Source of the DNA: Liopterus haemorrhoidalis
Lineage: Eukaryota > Arthropoda > Insecta > Coleoptera > Dytiscidae
Length of the DNA: 64,000 nucleotides
NCBI GenBank assembly: GCA_963971575.1
Contig: OZ020625.1
Location: 26,945,753 to 27,009,752 of the forward strand
Direction of reading: 5' to 3'
Positions 44,400 to 55,247 of this stretch are shown here, in pieces. Under the pieces are notes generated by a model. The model had not been told where the DNA came from. It saw only the letters and a program-made list of their open reading frames with translations, and made no database searches. The translations under genes and the position numbers were made by a program. Every line of letters starts with the position of its first letter. Within the stretch, counting starts at the first letter, position 1.

Positions 44400-44902
44400 A
44401 AATTTCTTTACATGGTGCACTATTTTAATTTGGTGCACAACCCTTTGGCACCACCTATTTTTCAACATCTTCCTCTTCAAAATCCTCAGTAATATTTTTT
44501 AAATCCTTTTTTAAAATTTATTTACATGATAACTATTTTCACTTGGTGCACAACCTCTGTGCACCACCTATTTTTCAACATCTCCCTCTTAAAAATCCCC
44601 AGTAATTTTTTTAAAATCGTTTTTTTAACTTCATTTACATGGTTTCTATTTTCACTTGGTGCACCACTCCTGTGCACCAACTATTTTTCAACATCTTCCT
44701 CTTAAAAATCCTCAGAATTTTTTTTTAAATGATTTTTAAAGTTATTTATACAATACACTATTTTCACTTGGTGCACCACCCTTATGCACCACCTATTTTT
44801 CAACATCTTCTTAAAAACCCTCCGTAATTTTTTTTAAATCGTTATTAAAATTTATTTATACAATGCACTATTTTCACTTGGTGCACAACCCTTGTGCACC
44901 AC
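44400..44902 (-). repeat. Tandem array made of the KANSL3 3' end
   Basis: TATTTTTCAACATCTTCCTC, the complement of the last KANSL3 codons and stop, recurs at about 44459, 44572, 44685, 44797 and, as the real gene end, 44907. Spacing is 110-113 bp. Each unit carries a GTGCAC pair forming a short hairpin (GGTGCAC...GTGCACC) and a T/A-rich spacer. Confidence 0.85.
44851..44856 (-). terminator. KANSL3: Candidate polyadenylation signal of KANSL3
   Basis: AATAAA on the minus strand, about 47 nt beyond the stop. It lies inside the first array unit, and the sister unit at about 44518 keeps the same hexamer. No transcript evidence. Confidence 0.4.
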
Positions 44903-45600
44903 TTATTTTTCAACATCCCCCTCCTCAAAATCCTCATCGTATACATTTTCCAACTTATAAGTTTTATATTCCGGACTTTTTCCAGTTTTCCGAAGACTAC
45001 GATTCAAAACAAAAACTTCACCCGGATCTTGCATTCTACTTGATTGTCCAATAGGTACTCGAATAATATTTCTACCGGTAAATTTAATCTCCGGTTTAAC
45101 TTTCTGCGCACCAAGTATCGTAGCGTGCATAGGTTTTGGTACGGTATTAGTTTTAAGTTCGGTTTCCAAATCCACAAACTCAAGCGACGAACATGTATCA
45201 ATTTTCTTCGGTGAGATTGTTACTATTTCGTCTGATTTCTTTTGACTTGAAATTAAAACTTGTCTTTTATCGTCAGCTTCTTGAAGTTGGTTCTGATTTA
45301 TTATTATTCTAGCGTACTTCTGTCCTCCTTGTCTGACAGTATTTGCAGGTCTTTTAAGAATATTTTGTTGACTGGTTGGTACCAATGATTGTTTATTTAT
45401 CACAACGTATTTTGAGTTTTGTTTTCGCACTATGGGTTCTTCGATATTTTGCTGCAATAAGTTACTATCATTATCTGCGAAGATGATGGGTAAATCTAGA
45501 ATATCTGCGGTTGTTAAGTTAGTAGGTGGAGCTAGATTCGCAACAGGTCTGGGTTTAGCAGTGGTTATCTGACGACGGGTCGATACCAGCTTGGTTATAC
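44903..45600 (-). CDS. KANSL3: KANSL3 (NSL complex subunit 3), last coding exon
   Basis: 232 codons including the stop TAA at 44905-44903. The acceptor is a long T-run followed by TATAG at 45602-45601. The exon supplies GT to complete a glycine codon from the previous exon. It contains TTADILDLPIIFADNDSN, a short motif conserved in KANSL3 C-termini, then a basic, low-complexity region (RPANTVRQGGQKYARIIINQ) and an acidic end (YDEDFEEGDVEK). The exon is followed by an array of copies of its own end. An IS630-like transposon starts only 24 bp upstream of the acceptor. Confidence 0.9.
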
Positions 45601-45624
45601 CTATAAAAAAAAAAATTATATGTA

Positions 45625-46556
45625 TAGTCGGATTGCTGATAGGTGACTGTTCGTTACTACAAGTACCGATATACAATACTATATGTTTTCTCTGTCTATA
45701 TCATTATAATTATTTGCATACCCACAGTAACGTATAGTGACGCAAGTTCACAACTAACCTTCCAAATTATTTTAATAAAAAACAAAGCATTAGAAAGAAA
45801 CGGCATGATTCGTAGATATCTTTACTAATTAGAGCGCGAAAATAAATTTACAGCAGTACTCAAACAAACAAAATTATTAATTTTAAGGTAATAATTATAA
45901 ATAAGGAAAAACTTATACTCATACGTAAATTTTGGATTATAATTTGTTGTTTAATTAAATTAAATTTTTGTTTCCCGTAAGTACAAAGTAATAAAATATT
46001 AAGTAAAAATATATTTATTCATATAATATATTGCTACAAGTTGTATTTAAATGTTTATTTTTATTTTTTAAAAATGAGTCACTGTAATGCATGATATCGT
46101 CGTCATCTGAACTATCGCTGTCATTTCTTGTATTTATTATTATTGGATTAATATCATCAACAATCCTTTCCCTTTCCCACCATTCATTTATTAAATTTTC
46201 GATTTTTTTAACAGATTTTGCCCAAGTTTCACTACTAATTTGATCACAGGCTACTTGCCACATTTTCAAAACTTCGTTATCACTATATCTGTTTTGACCA
46301 ATATGTCTATCATAATATTTTTTTGTTATACCCCAAATTAGTTCAATGGGGTTAAACTGGCAGTGATAAGGAGGTAATCTTAGTACTTCATGACCATACG
46401 TTTGTACCAATGTATCAATAAAATAAACTGGTTCAGATTTTAATTTCCTTCGTTTTCTCGTGATTTTGTTAGTGAGAAGTTCAGATTTATTACATTTTAT
46501 AATTCTACGAATTGTTGATTCCGAAATCTTTAAGGCATCTGCTACTCTTTGACGGA
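45625..46556 (-). mobile_element. IS630-like element, copy 2, truncated
   Basis: The left end TAGTCGGATTGCTGATAGG lies next to the KANSL3 last exon. The minus-strand transposase remnant is at 46410-46015. At about 46556 homology stops after CTCTTTGACGGAAACAAGAT, about where the HTH region begins, so the other end is lost. Confidence 0.82.
46015..46410 (-). pseudogene. IS630-like transposase C-terminus, copy 2
   Basis: 131 codons starting MVQTYGHEVLRLPPYHCQFN, with the catalytic-acid motif FNPIELIWGITKKYYDRHIG, then KMWQVACDQISSETWAKSVK and an acidic tail SDSSDDDDIMHYSDSF. It is longer and cleaner than the other two copies. The first two catalytic aspartates are missing because of internal deletion, so no activity is expected. 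Confidence 0.82.
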
Positions 46557-46925
46557 AACAAGATAGGAATCAAGAAAATTTGATCCATTTTGAAGTTTGG
46601 GCAAAAGTTTTGGAATTATAGGCAAAAAACTGACCCGAATCGGATCTAACTCAAAAACTAAGAAAGCATGAATTTTTTAAACATTTTTTTCATAATCCTC
46701 ACCCCGAAATTAGCTTAAAACTATATTTTGGCTAAAATCGGAGTCGAAAAAATTTTTGGCGAAAATTTGTAAATTGGAGGGGAAATTATTAGTTTTTTTT
46801 TTTTTTAGTAAAATTGGTATATTTATTCATCTTTAGCCTTAGATAACAAATATATGGTCATTTTTGAGTTATGGTCTAATATTTTGACATTTGCGGTAAA
46901 AAAAGTAAAAACAAAGACAAAAAAT
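46557..46925. other. Intronic DNA, retroposon-like
   Basis: It contains CTGACCCGAATCGGATCTAA and AAAATTTTTGGCGAAAATTT but has no coding content. It runs straight into family S, so it may be the upstream part of that retroposon. Confidence 0.35.
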
Positions 46926-47573
46926 CAGCTGTGGCCACCACAGGACCGACCGCCATCATAAAGTACTTATATAAATTACATTCTAGCAGCAGAGTAGAAA
47001 TAACTTGACCTAATATTTTCTAACAGAGATATTATTTATCATGACCATGGAAATGTTACATATAAATATGAAAAAATTGAGACTTCGAAAATTCGAAAAA
47101 TTTTACAGAAATTATTTGAAATTTTTCGTTTTATCAAAAAACGTCTCAAATAAAAGTTATTAGTTATTGCTTTTATAGCAACTTTTGTTTAATAAATTTT
47201 TTCGACATATTTTTCTGTTTTGAAATATTCGCAAAAATCTTAAAATCGACACAAGTAAACTCCCATTTTTAGTCAACCGATTTTTACCAAAAATTGATCA
47301 ACTTGTGCCATTGATGGCAGAAGCTTAAATATGAAGTTTCATAAAAATCCTTTCAGCCGAATTTGCTCTGCACGTGTACACAGACAGACGGACAGACGGA
47401 CGGACAGACAGACAGACGGACGGACAGACGGACAGACAGACCGACAGACATCATGCTAAAAATAGTCAAAACGTTATGTAGGGACCTCAATTCGTGGAGA
47501 TCCATTGAAATCTCGAAACGTCAAAATCGGTATGATCACAATACCTCCCTTATATATGTTGGCGGTCGGTAAA
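46926..47573 (+). repeat. Dispersed repeat family S, complete copy in KANSL3 intron
   Basis: It starts CAGCTGTGGCCACCACAGG and ends GGCGGTCGGTAAAAA, only about 30 bp from the donor of the next KANSL3 exon. The GACAGACGGACGG core is at about 47380-47445. Confidence 0.72.
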
Positions 47574-47603
47574 AAGCTCAGAGTCGATGAAAACAAATAT
47601 TAC

Positions 47604-47879
47604 CTGGACTATGCGGCATGGACTTCTGTATCTGTATCTGTCTATTTTGGACTAATGGAACAACCATTGGTTGATTTGGACTTATGGACTTGACGCTCTG
47701 TAGTACATTTGGATTGTTGGTATTCCTGATACATTTAGTACCATCTGCCAGGACTACAATGTTGCTTAGACCCGTAGATTTGGCAACACTGTTCACTAGA
47801 GTCACTTTAGAAAGATCGACAGTTCGTCCACCAGTAGATAGAACTTTCATTCCTGTTGATGTTTGTATATTATCTAAGA
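47604..47879 (-). CDS. KANSL3: KANSL3, penultimate coding exon
   Basis: 276 nt. The acceptor TTTATGCCTTTGTAG ends at 47880 and the donor is CCAG|GTAATA at 47603. Phase 1 on both sides matches its neighbours. It encodes VLDNIQTSTGMKVLSTGGRT, then LSKVTLVNSVAKSTGLSNIV and SPNQPMVVPLVQNRQIQIQK, a Ser/Thr/Val-rich low-complexity segment as expected for the disordered C-terminal half of KANSL3. No catalytic motif. The GTAATA donor is weaker than the others in this gene. Confidence 0.82.
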
Positions 47880-48369
47880 CTACAAAGGCATAAATTAATT
47901 ACAAAATTAAAAATCAATATTAAAATCTATTTTTTATAAATATGTAACTTATGGTGCGATTCTAATAAAATTTAATAATAAGTTCCCAACAGGTAAGTGT
48001 CATGTAGTAGTTTTGCTCCACGACAACGCTAAGTCACATGTCTTTCTATTTATTAGTACATATTTTTCGTGTGAAGTCTGTTCTACATTATATTTTTCTC
48101 TTAAACATTACAGATTTTTTGGGTAGTATTTACGTAAAAAGTATAATGTGAAAACACAATACTTTCTTCAAACTTTCAATGCTATCCGACATACTACCCA
48201 GCTTTTCAAACTAGATTCAGTCTGGCTTTTGTTTGACGTACCAATACTTTGTCAGGCATACCAACTTTACATTTATTTTTATGCTGTATTGTTTTATTTT
48301 TTCTGACATCTATAATATAATAGGCCAACGTGTGTCCCTGTGCCCCAACGAGATTCCGAAATGTAACGA

Positions 48370-49530
48370 AATATTCCGAAGTATAACGAGAAACTCTAGA
48401 CACTCATATATCCTTTGACCGATATGAACAATATTTTGTAGATTTATTCTCTAAGAATCTACAAATATAATTACATATATGAATGTATAGGGTTTCGTAG
48501 GCATAAACAAGAGACTCTAGACACTCCTATATGCTTTGACCGATATGAACAATATTTTGTAGATTTATTCTCTAAGAATCTACAAATATAATTACATATA
48601 TGAATGTATAGGGTTTCGTAAGCATAAACAAGAGTTTCTAGATACTCCTATATCCTTTGACCGATATGAACAATATTTTGCCGATTTATTCTCTAAGAAT
48701 CTACGAATATAATTACACACATAAAAGTCTAAGGTTTCGTAGGCATAAACAAGAGTTTCTAAATACTTTGACCGATATGAACAATATTTTGCCGATTTAT
48801 TCTCTAAGAATCTAAGAATATAATTACATACATAAATGTCTAGGGTTCTTATTCTCTGAAAAACTGTGAATAAAATTACAAATAGAAATTTCTAGGGTTT
48901 CGTAGGCATAAACAAGAGTTTCTAGATACTTTGACCGATATGAACAATATTTTGCAGATATATTCTCTAAGAATCTACGAATATAATTACATACATAAAT
49001 GTCTAGGGTTTTTATTCTCTGAAAAGCTGTGAATAAAATTACATATAGAAATTTCTAGGGTTTCGTAGGCATAAACATGAAACTCTAGACACTGCTATAT
49101 CACTTGACCGATACGAACAATATTTTGCAGATTTATACTCTAAGAATCTACGCATATAATTACATACATAAATGTCTAGGGTTCTTATTCTCTGAAAAAC
49201 TGTGAATAAAATTACAAATAGAAATTTCTAGGGTTTCGTAGGCATAAACAAGAGTTTCTAAATACTTTGACCGATATGAATAATATTTTGCAGATATATT
49301 CTCTAAGAATCTACGAATATAATTACATACATAAATGTCTAGGGTTCTTATTCTCTGAAAAACTGTGAATAAAATTACAAATAGAAATTTCTAGGGTTTC
49401 GTAGGCTCAAACAAGAAACTCTAGACACAGCTATATCACTTGACCGATACGAACAATATTTTGCAGATTTATTCTACAAATATAATTACATACAAAAATG
49501 TCTAGGGTTTCGTACGCATAAATAAATATA
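48370..49530. repeat. Intronic tandem array, 121-bp and 165-173-bp units
   Basis: TTGACCGATATGAACAATAT recurs at about 48415, 48536, 48657 and 48768 (121, 121, 111 bp apart), then 48931, 49103, 49267 and 49440 (163-173 bp). The longer units contain an added block TTCTCTGAAAAACTGTGAAT. It lies in the KANSL3 intron between 47879 and 51213. Confidence 0.92.
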
Positions 49531-49833
49531 AATGAAATGCACTGAGTAAAAATAAATCGTTTCCCATCTTAAAAAGTTTATGAATAAAAAATTTGGAATA
49601 ATACTTATAATTTGTCCAGTTTTTTATAATGGGCGAAGATTGATTCAGTTTGAATTGAAGTACGGCGTATGGCTAGAGAAATAAGTCAGAGGTGTCGAGC
49701 AAGTTCCACATTAAGATAATGATGTGTTTGTAATAAAATTTTCAATTTATTGATGATATTTGAACACTTTATAAACATCAATAAATTGAAGGTCAACTTT
49801 TTCAATTCAATAATCAATGAACTGAACCATGTA

Positions 49834-50073
49834 AAATTATTATTATTTAATTTATTTTATATAGGCCTATTTCTGCAACGAGGCTAATCGCCGATGCCAA
49901 GGGGCGAGCTCCTACACCTGGATGAGGGGTAAATGATTGTGAAAATGGGAGTAATGTTATAATATTATTCTCGCCCGAATAATATACCGACGGGGAATCG
50001 AATCATCAACCTCACAATTCAGACTGTTTTAATCAGTCAGAACTGCAGGATTTAACGAGCACGGCCACGTTGG
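49834..50073 (-). mobile_element. tRNA-derived SINE
   Basis: It is flanked by a 12-bp direct repeat CTGAACCATGTA (49822-49833 and 50074-50085). On the minus strand the head has an A-box-like AACGTGGCCGTGCTCGTTAA and a B box GATTCGATTCCCCGT. The 3' end is an AATAATAAT tail. The duplication and promoter boxes fit a SINE inserted by target-primed reverse transcription. Confidence 0.78.
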
Positions 50074-50169
50074 CTGAACCATGTAGAACCCATTTTAATT
50101 ACTTATCTAAAGACATAGTCGCGAGACATTCACTTTAAAATTTATTTTTATAATTGTTTTTGTTATAAT

Positions 50170-51101
50170 AGGGGATACGCATAAAATTTGTATTTCCTTA
50201 AAACTACATTATTTTGATATGTTAATGTTAGTTATGTCACCTAACAAAACAAAAATTACATTTTAATTAATATTATAGCCAAATTTTTGAATTAAAATAT
50301 TGTAAATTTGAAATAAGCCGACCACGGAGCGAAGGTTGCCGAGTAAAACGACTGAGTATGACGTCAAACGATAGGGGTTTCACATCACAGATACAGCTAC
50401 AACATAATCTTTACACGTGTGTGTATTGTATTGTTCGAGAGTTTTGTATTTGTTTTTAAGCAATTTTTCACGCATTTATTATTAAAATGGCAGATAAAGA
50501 TTTTGTTAGGGCTCAGAGTGATAATTTACCCAACATTGATGCATTTATGCTCATGGAATATATGAAAAATAATGAATGCTACAGTGCTGAGGAAATACGT
50601 GGTGTCAAAGTAATTTTTATTTTATATTCTATAACTTTATGTAAACAAACGCTGCAACTCTGTAAAATGTAAATATTTATGTAATTTAGATGTCAGAATT
50701 TTACTACATTGTTTACATGAAGTTACAAAACGTTAGAGGCATAATTGAAATACTGCAATATAAGTTATCTATTTTAATATAAAATTTAATTCGGTAAACA
50801 TGTATAAATTGTTTTTATAGAATTAAACTTTATTTTAACTAAAATCACTCTAACTTTACATAACCTATGAAAGTTATACAAACAAATAAGTTCACAACAG
50901 ACTATGTACGCCGGTAAGCTAGTAGTGTCATACGTCAGTTAGAAGGGGTATGACGTCACACGTCGTTTTCGCGCGCTACATACATTTATGATTTTTTTAA
51001 GCCTTCAAATTACAAAAAAAATAAATAAAAACTGTTTTTTATGTTTATATTTAACAAGAGGAATATAATAAAAAATAAAAAAAAAATCATGCCTATCCCC
51101 T
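50170..51101 (+). mobile_element. THAP-A element, copy 3, in KANSL3 intron
   Basis: Ends AGGGGATACGCATAAAATTT and AAAATCATGCCTATCCCCT with AT on both sides (50168-50169, 51102-51103). It is 932 bp. Unlike copies 1 and 2 it keeps the first exon and splice donor of the MADKDF gene and has lost the THAP coding part. Confidence 0.87.
50487..50609 (+). pseudogene. First exon of the MADKDF gene of THAP-A elements
   Basis: 41 codons: MADKDFVRAQSDNLPNIDAF, then MLMEYMKNNECYSAEEIRGV and K, followed in phase by GTAATTTTTA, a plausible splice donor. The pattern L-P-x-x-D-x-F-M ... S-A-E-x-I-R-G-V-K resembles, from memory, the N-termini of uncharacterised insect proteins with YqaJ-like nuclease domains. 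No nuclease part is present, so that link is tentative. Downstream exons are deleted. Confidence 0.5.
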
Positions 51102-51212
51102 ATGACTCTTTGTTTCAGAAACGTACCCGACCCCTGCCATAATACAACCCAGAATAAGTAGAATCGCACCATTACATACTAAAAAATAGATATGATCAGA
51201 TACGCATGCTAC

Positions 51213-51356
51213 CTTTGATGGTAGAATTCCCTGTTGACGTACTGATAGTTCGCATACTTGTCGAAGCAGTTGAATCTTTTTGTAATAAATTCGACAAAGT
51301 ATTCCCTTGAAAAGACCGACTAGATATAACAGTCATCGGAGGGATAGTAGTAGCAG
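51213..51356 (-). CDS. KANSL3: KANSL3, middle exon (Ser/Thr-rich)
   Basis: 144 nt. The acceptor TATAATTCTAG ends at 51357 and the donor is AAAG|GTAGCA at 51212. It encodes AATTIPPMTVISSRSFQGNT, then LSNLLQKDSTASTSMRTIST and STGNSTIKG after joining. Low complexity, likely disordered. Placement rests on matching phase 1 on both sides and strong acceptor context. There is no domain, so it is less certain than the 5' exons. Confidence 0.72.
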
Positions 51357-51443
51357 CTAGAATTATATAACGTTACTAATGTTACACCATTTTAATCCAC
51401 ATCCCCAAATTATTTTAGTTAGTTACAAAACAAAGTGGTACAC

Positions 51444-52237
51444 AATAGACCATATTAGTAACTACGTCACAAAATGGGATTCAGTGCTGCCGTCTCGTGG
51501 TTGGATTCCTTTTATTTGAATTTAGCATGTTGTTTTTTTGTTAAATTGTATTTTGGAAATATAAATTAAGTTTTCAAAGTAAGAGAGTGCTTCACATCAA
51601 AACTACAAGTCAATATTTATTTATTAAAATTCTTATTTTATACATTATAATTTAATATGTCATTATTTTTGCAAAACAATATTATTTTGCAGATTAATTT
51701 TGATAAATTTACGTTAATAATCGTTATTATGGCAAGTAACATAGCAATTAGTGTGTGTGCCATATCTAAATGGTTTAAAGGAATAATATGTTGTTTTTAA
51801 TTATCCATTATTGTTTTTCATTTTCATCTGTCAAAAAACGAAAAAATTTGCAATTAATAATGTAGATGTAATTGTTACAATTTGTAGCAAAAAAATACAC
51901 GAATATGCATTCTAAAACAAAATATTAATGATTACTTAGTGTTAATTAAATAAATACTAAAGATATTCCGATTTTCATATTATTTAAAAACGTAACCTAT
52001 AAATATATCTTCGAATCCTTATTTATATATTTATAAAATCATTATTCTATAATATAAAGTATCTGGACTGTATATATTAGTATATATTTATCAAAAATAC
52101 ATATTTTATGCTCCAAAATTGAAAATATTTATAAAATTAAGGTAACAAAAGTAATGTCCCGTGTATTTTAAACTTCAAAAGGACTCAGCTCTCAGATGGC
52201 AGCACATGTATGTGACGACACACTAATATGGTCTATT
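51444..52237. mobile_element. AATAGACC repeat element, complete copy
   Basis: AATAGACCATATTAGTAACT at the left and GACACACTAATATGGTCTATT at the right are inverted. Length is about 794 bp, with no coding sequence. The first 510 bp matches 29848-30355, and the empty THAP-B site is at 51450. It lies in a KANSL3 intron. Confidence 0.78.
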
Positions 52238-52828
52238 AAGTTATTATGAGAAAAAGACGATATTTGTACAGAAAAACAGCTGACAGAAGATCTAGAATTA
52301 GTATACAAGATATCTGAAAAGACCTGTGACGTAAAAGAGCAAGATAGGGGTGTGAATGAAGTAAAAAATCCCAAATGACAATGCACAAAAAATTAAGTAA
52401 GTTGGGAAAAATATTTTGATGAATTAAGCTGCGTTCAGAGCTTTTAAATTAGTCGACTGTAGACTATGACTTGTGCACTTTTGATTGTCACTACAAGTTT
52501 GTCATATGGTAACGCGAGCAATAGTTCAGAGGTCTAAATTTAATACGTTATACGTTATCGATTGTAGACAGTTTTCCAAACTTAAGGATTCCACACACCA
52601 AAGCGGCCGCGGTGGAGGCCGCGGTGGCGATAATGCAGTGGCCTAACGCAACCTATACAATACAATAAGACCACGCACATACAAGCGTTCCGTTATCTGA
52701 GAACGCCACCGACTGCAGCGTTCAGTCTAGCGATCACCAAACACTGGCGGCCAAACTCGACAAGTTGCGTTAGGCCGCGCGATATTCATTGTTTATATAC
52801 CACAGAGTGAATATATTTAAGAAAATAA

Positions 52829-52978
52829 TGTCGAAAATAGATAATTTAACAGAAAAAATCATAGATCAGTAAAGGATCATTTAATTTTGTATGACTTAGC
52901 ACATCCTGATTACAAGAATATTAGGAAAACAAATAAAGTGTGGGACGAAATAGGAAAAATTTTGAAAATTGATAGTAA
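52829..52978 (+). pseudogene. MADF-domain protein fragment of Harbinger-like element
   Basis: After MSKIDNLTEKIIDQ and a frameshift, the reading VKDHLILYDLAHPDYKNIRK then TNKVWDEIGKILKID shows the MADF (Adf-1 N-terminal, Myb/SANT-like) pattern: L-Y-D-x-x-H-x-D-Y-K-N and W-x-x-I. It is cut by the M1 MITE at 52978. Confidence 0.65.
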
Positions 52979-53384
52979 AGTCTGTTCCAAACGATTAGGC
53001 GGAACTAGATTTTGCAATCTAGTTACTTTCATCGTTTAAATAATGCTTTTCAGCCGTTTTGTTTAAGCTTTGTAAATCATACTTGCAACAAACATTTTTT
53101 GGTTAAGGTTAATATCATTTTAAAATGTCATTTTCTTTATATTTTGATTTTTTGTGTCATTATTAATACAAATATCCCATTTATTTATTTTTTTGTCATT
53201 AAAATATGTAAGAAAATTAATTTAAGTTTGACATATGTCATTCGTTTCCATGGTTTCATTGTTGGAATTTTAAATTTTGATATTCCAACGTAAAAAATGA
53301 AATAACCCAAGCAAGGTCCCTTTTCGTGACAACCTAAAAGAACGAAATTCCCATTTAGTTCCGCCTAACCGTTTGAAACAGACT
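52978..53384 (+). mobile_element. MITE family M1, copy 5
   Basis: AAGTCTGTTCCAAACGATTA to CCGTTTGAAACAGACTG, TA flanks, 407 bp. It is nested in the Harbinger-like element. Confidence 0.88.
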
Positions 53385-53744
53385 GTAAGTAGATTATTAT
53401 TTTTCCTCTACATACAATTAATTATTCTATTGTATTCTCGCAATCAATATTATCATACAACTATATACTGTGATTCACTAACTGATCGCTACCGCTACCG
53501 CCACTCCCACCGCTTTAGTGTGAGGAGACCTGATCGCTAGTCGTATCGCTACCGTGGCCGCTTTGGTGTGTGGAATCCTTTAAGCCGCATTCAGAGCTCT
53601 TAAATCAATAGACTATTGTCTATATCTTGTACTCTACTGATTGTCACTACAAGTTTTTCATATGGTAAGACGTGCAACCGTTCAGACCTTTAAATTTAAA
53701 ACGTTGTTTTTTGTCGATTGTGGATTATTTTCTAAACTTATAAC

Positions 53745-53970
53745 TATAGGACGTTCATTTTCGAAACAACACAATGAGTCATCAAATCAACGCGAATTTC
53801 ATCTATTTTACCAGTGGCGGTCCGAAACACAAACAAGATACCAAACAGCTGACTAATAAGATAATAAGTCATACACCACGACACTGCTTTGCGTGCGCGC
53901 AGACGCAGTAAGCTCTCAGTCAAAAACACGTTTCTGCGCAGTGTGTTGCTTCGAAAATGAGCGGCCTATA
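53745..53970. mobile_element. 226-bp MITE with TATAGGACGTTCATTTTCG ends
   Basis: TATAGGACGTTCATTTTCGA and TCGAAAATGAGCGGCCTATA are inverted ends (about 28 bp). It has a purine/pyrimidine-balanced interior and no ORF of interest. Confidence 0.72.
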
Positions 53971-54531
53971 GTGAGTTGTTTTAATGAGACAGACATATAA
54001 ACACATTGGCTATCTCAGTCTACATCATAGAGAACGTTTACATTGTATGCCTTTACATAACAAAATGTCATCGCACCGATTACAACAAATCTCGCCCAAA
54101 ATTACACAGACGAACAGTAAATATGATCAATTTAGGTAATTAGGTTATTTAGTAAAAATATAGGACAGTAGAATTAGGAAAACGATAATAGATAATAAAC
54201 ATTTTACGAAGCCAACGTAGTTGGTTTAACGACTAATTTCCTTAGCTGTAAAGGCTACCTCGAACGTTAAAACAATCTGTTAAACATATTCATAACGTAC
54301 AGTGCACAGTCAACTAATTTAAAAAGTTCTGAACACAGCTTAAGAAGAGATAGTTAGTATTTCTAGCAGACTACATTAATAGCTATTAGCGCCTATCAAC
54401 CCAATTTTACAGTCAATTATATTAAGATTCTGTACATATTTTTTAGTACATAAATTTGTGCATAATGACGCAAATTGGTTGATTAATGGATGAACCATTA
54501 ATTTAACATAAACCTGAAAACATATTCTTAC

Positions 54532-54606
54532 CTGAACTTGTCTGTTGTAGGCTATTAGCGACTTGGTACAACTCATTTCTCACTTCTTGTCTAGCATATG
54601 GAAGAC
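54532..54606 (-). CDS. KANSL3: KANSL3, short exon
   Basis: 75 nt. The acceptor TTTTATTCTACAG ends at 54607 and the donor is TCAG|GTAAGAAT at 54531. It encodes (G)LPYARQEVRNELYQVANSLQ then QTSS. Phase 1 on both sides. Placement between the exons at 55248 and 51213 keeps the frame open. Confidence 0.8.
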
Positions 54607-54639
54607 CTGTAGAATAAAAAATATTTTAGAGAATTTTCA

Positions 54640-54860
54640 GTTACTACATTGCAAGGGAGGTTGGTAACATTGGAAACAAAGTGGAACTTACATGGAATAG
54701 GACAAGGACAGTGATGGAAATATTTCTTTTTCTTTCCAGAACCTGGAGGACGACCAACTGGAAAGGAATATTCACAAAAATGGATAAGAAAAATAACAAA
54801 TTATACTTCATGGGAGCGTGTGTGACATCTCAAAACAAGATTTTGTTTTCTACGTTTTAT
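54640..54860 (+). pseudogene. Possible LINE C-terminal fragment
   Basis: One frame near 54740 reads PEPGGRPTGKEYSQKWIRKI, resembling the GRP...W...I tail found at the end of some insect LINE ORF2 proteins. Short and isolated, so weak. Confidence 0.25.
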
Positions 54861-55029
54861 TTAGTTATCAAAATTGTTTATTAGATATACAGAGTGGGAA
54901 TTTAATGCGTTGTATTGTTAATAATCTTCATCCCAAGCTCTACATGACGCATTTCATCATAAATATAGATACGATTATAATTTGATACTGACAATTGTCT
55001 GACATTGACAATTTCTATAGTCTGTTCAA

Positions 55030-55180
55030 ATGTTAGAATGCAGTACAGGACAAATGGAGTAGTTCTTTTTCCTACTCTTTAATGGGTTCTCCCATTATAC
55101 TGGATATAACGCTATATTTTTCTTTCTGATGATCAAACAGTGAAGAACGACTATCAATATATAAATAAAACGTAGTAAAT
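55030..55180 (-). repeat. Decayed copy of the 330-bp ORF-bearing element
   Basis: GCAGTACAGGACAAATGGAG and GTAGTTCTTTTTCCTACTCT match the left part of 11301-11630 and 41158-41487. The ORF is not preserved. Confidence 0.6.
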
Positions 55181-55247
55181 CAAATAGTTTCGACACCTTA
55201 GTATTAATTTTAATAATTTTCTTCATATCTTTCGGAGTCATTCTTAC

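Larger units (their letters stand above)
52585..53579 (+). mobile_element. Harbinger-like element with a MADF fragment
   Basis: AGGATTCCACACACCAAAGC at both ends (inverted, about 24 bp) is flanked by TTA (52582-52584 and 53580-53582). It contains an M1 MITE (52978-53384). The 3-bp TTA duplication and an accessory DNA-binding (MADF) protein are known Harbinger features. Confidence 0.78.
52424..54343. repeat. AAGCTGCGTTCAGAGC repeat complex
   Basis: TTAAGCTGCGTTCAGAGC at the left and GTTCTGAACACAGCTTAA at the right are inverted. A second, partial copy of the left 165 bp starts at 53580 (TTAAGCCGCATTCAGAGCTC), so the nested element at 52585-53579 lies between direct repeats. A further small MITE sits at 53745-53970. 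All is inside a KANSL3 intron. Confidence 0.6.

Noticed and set aside
52573..53740. 165-bp direct repeats as LTRs of a small retroelement
   Set aside because: The enclosed sequence is a TIR element with its own TTA duplication, and the repeats lack TG...CA ends and match the left part of another repeat.
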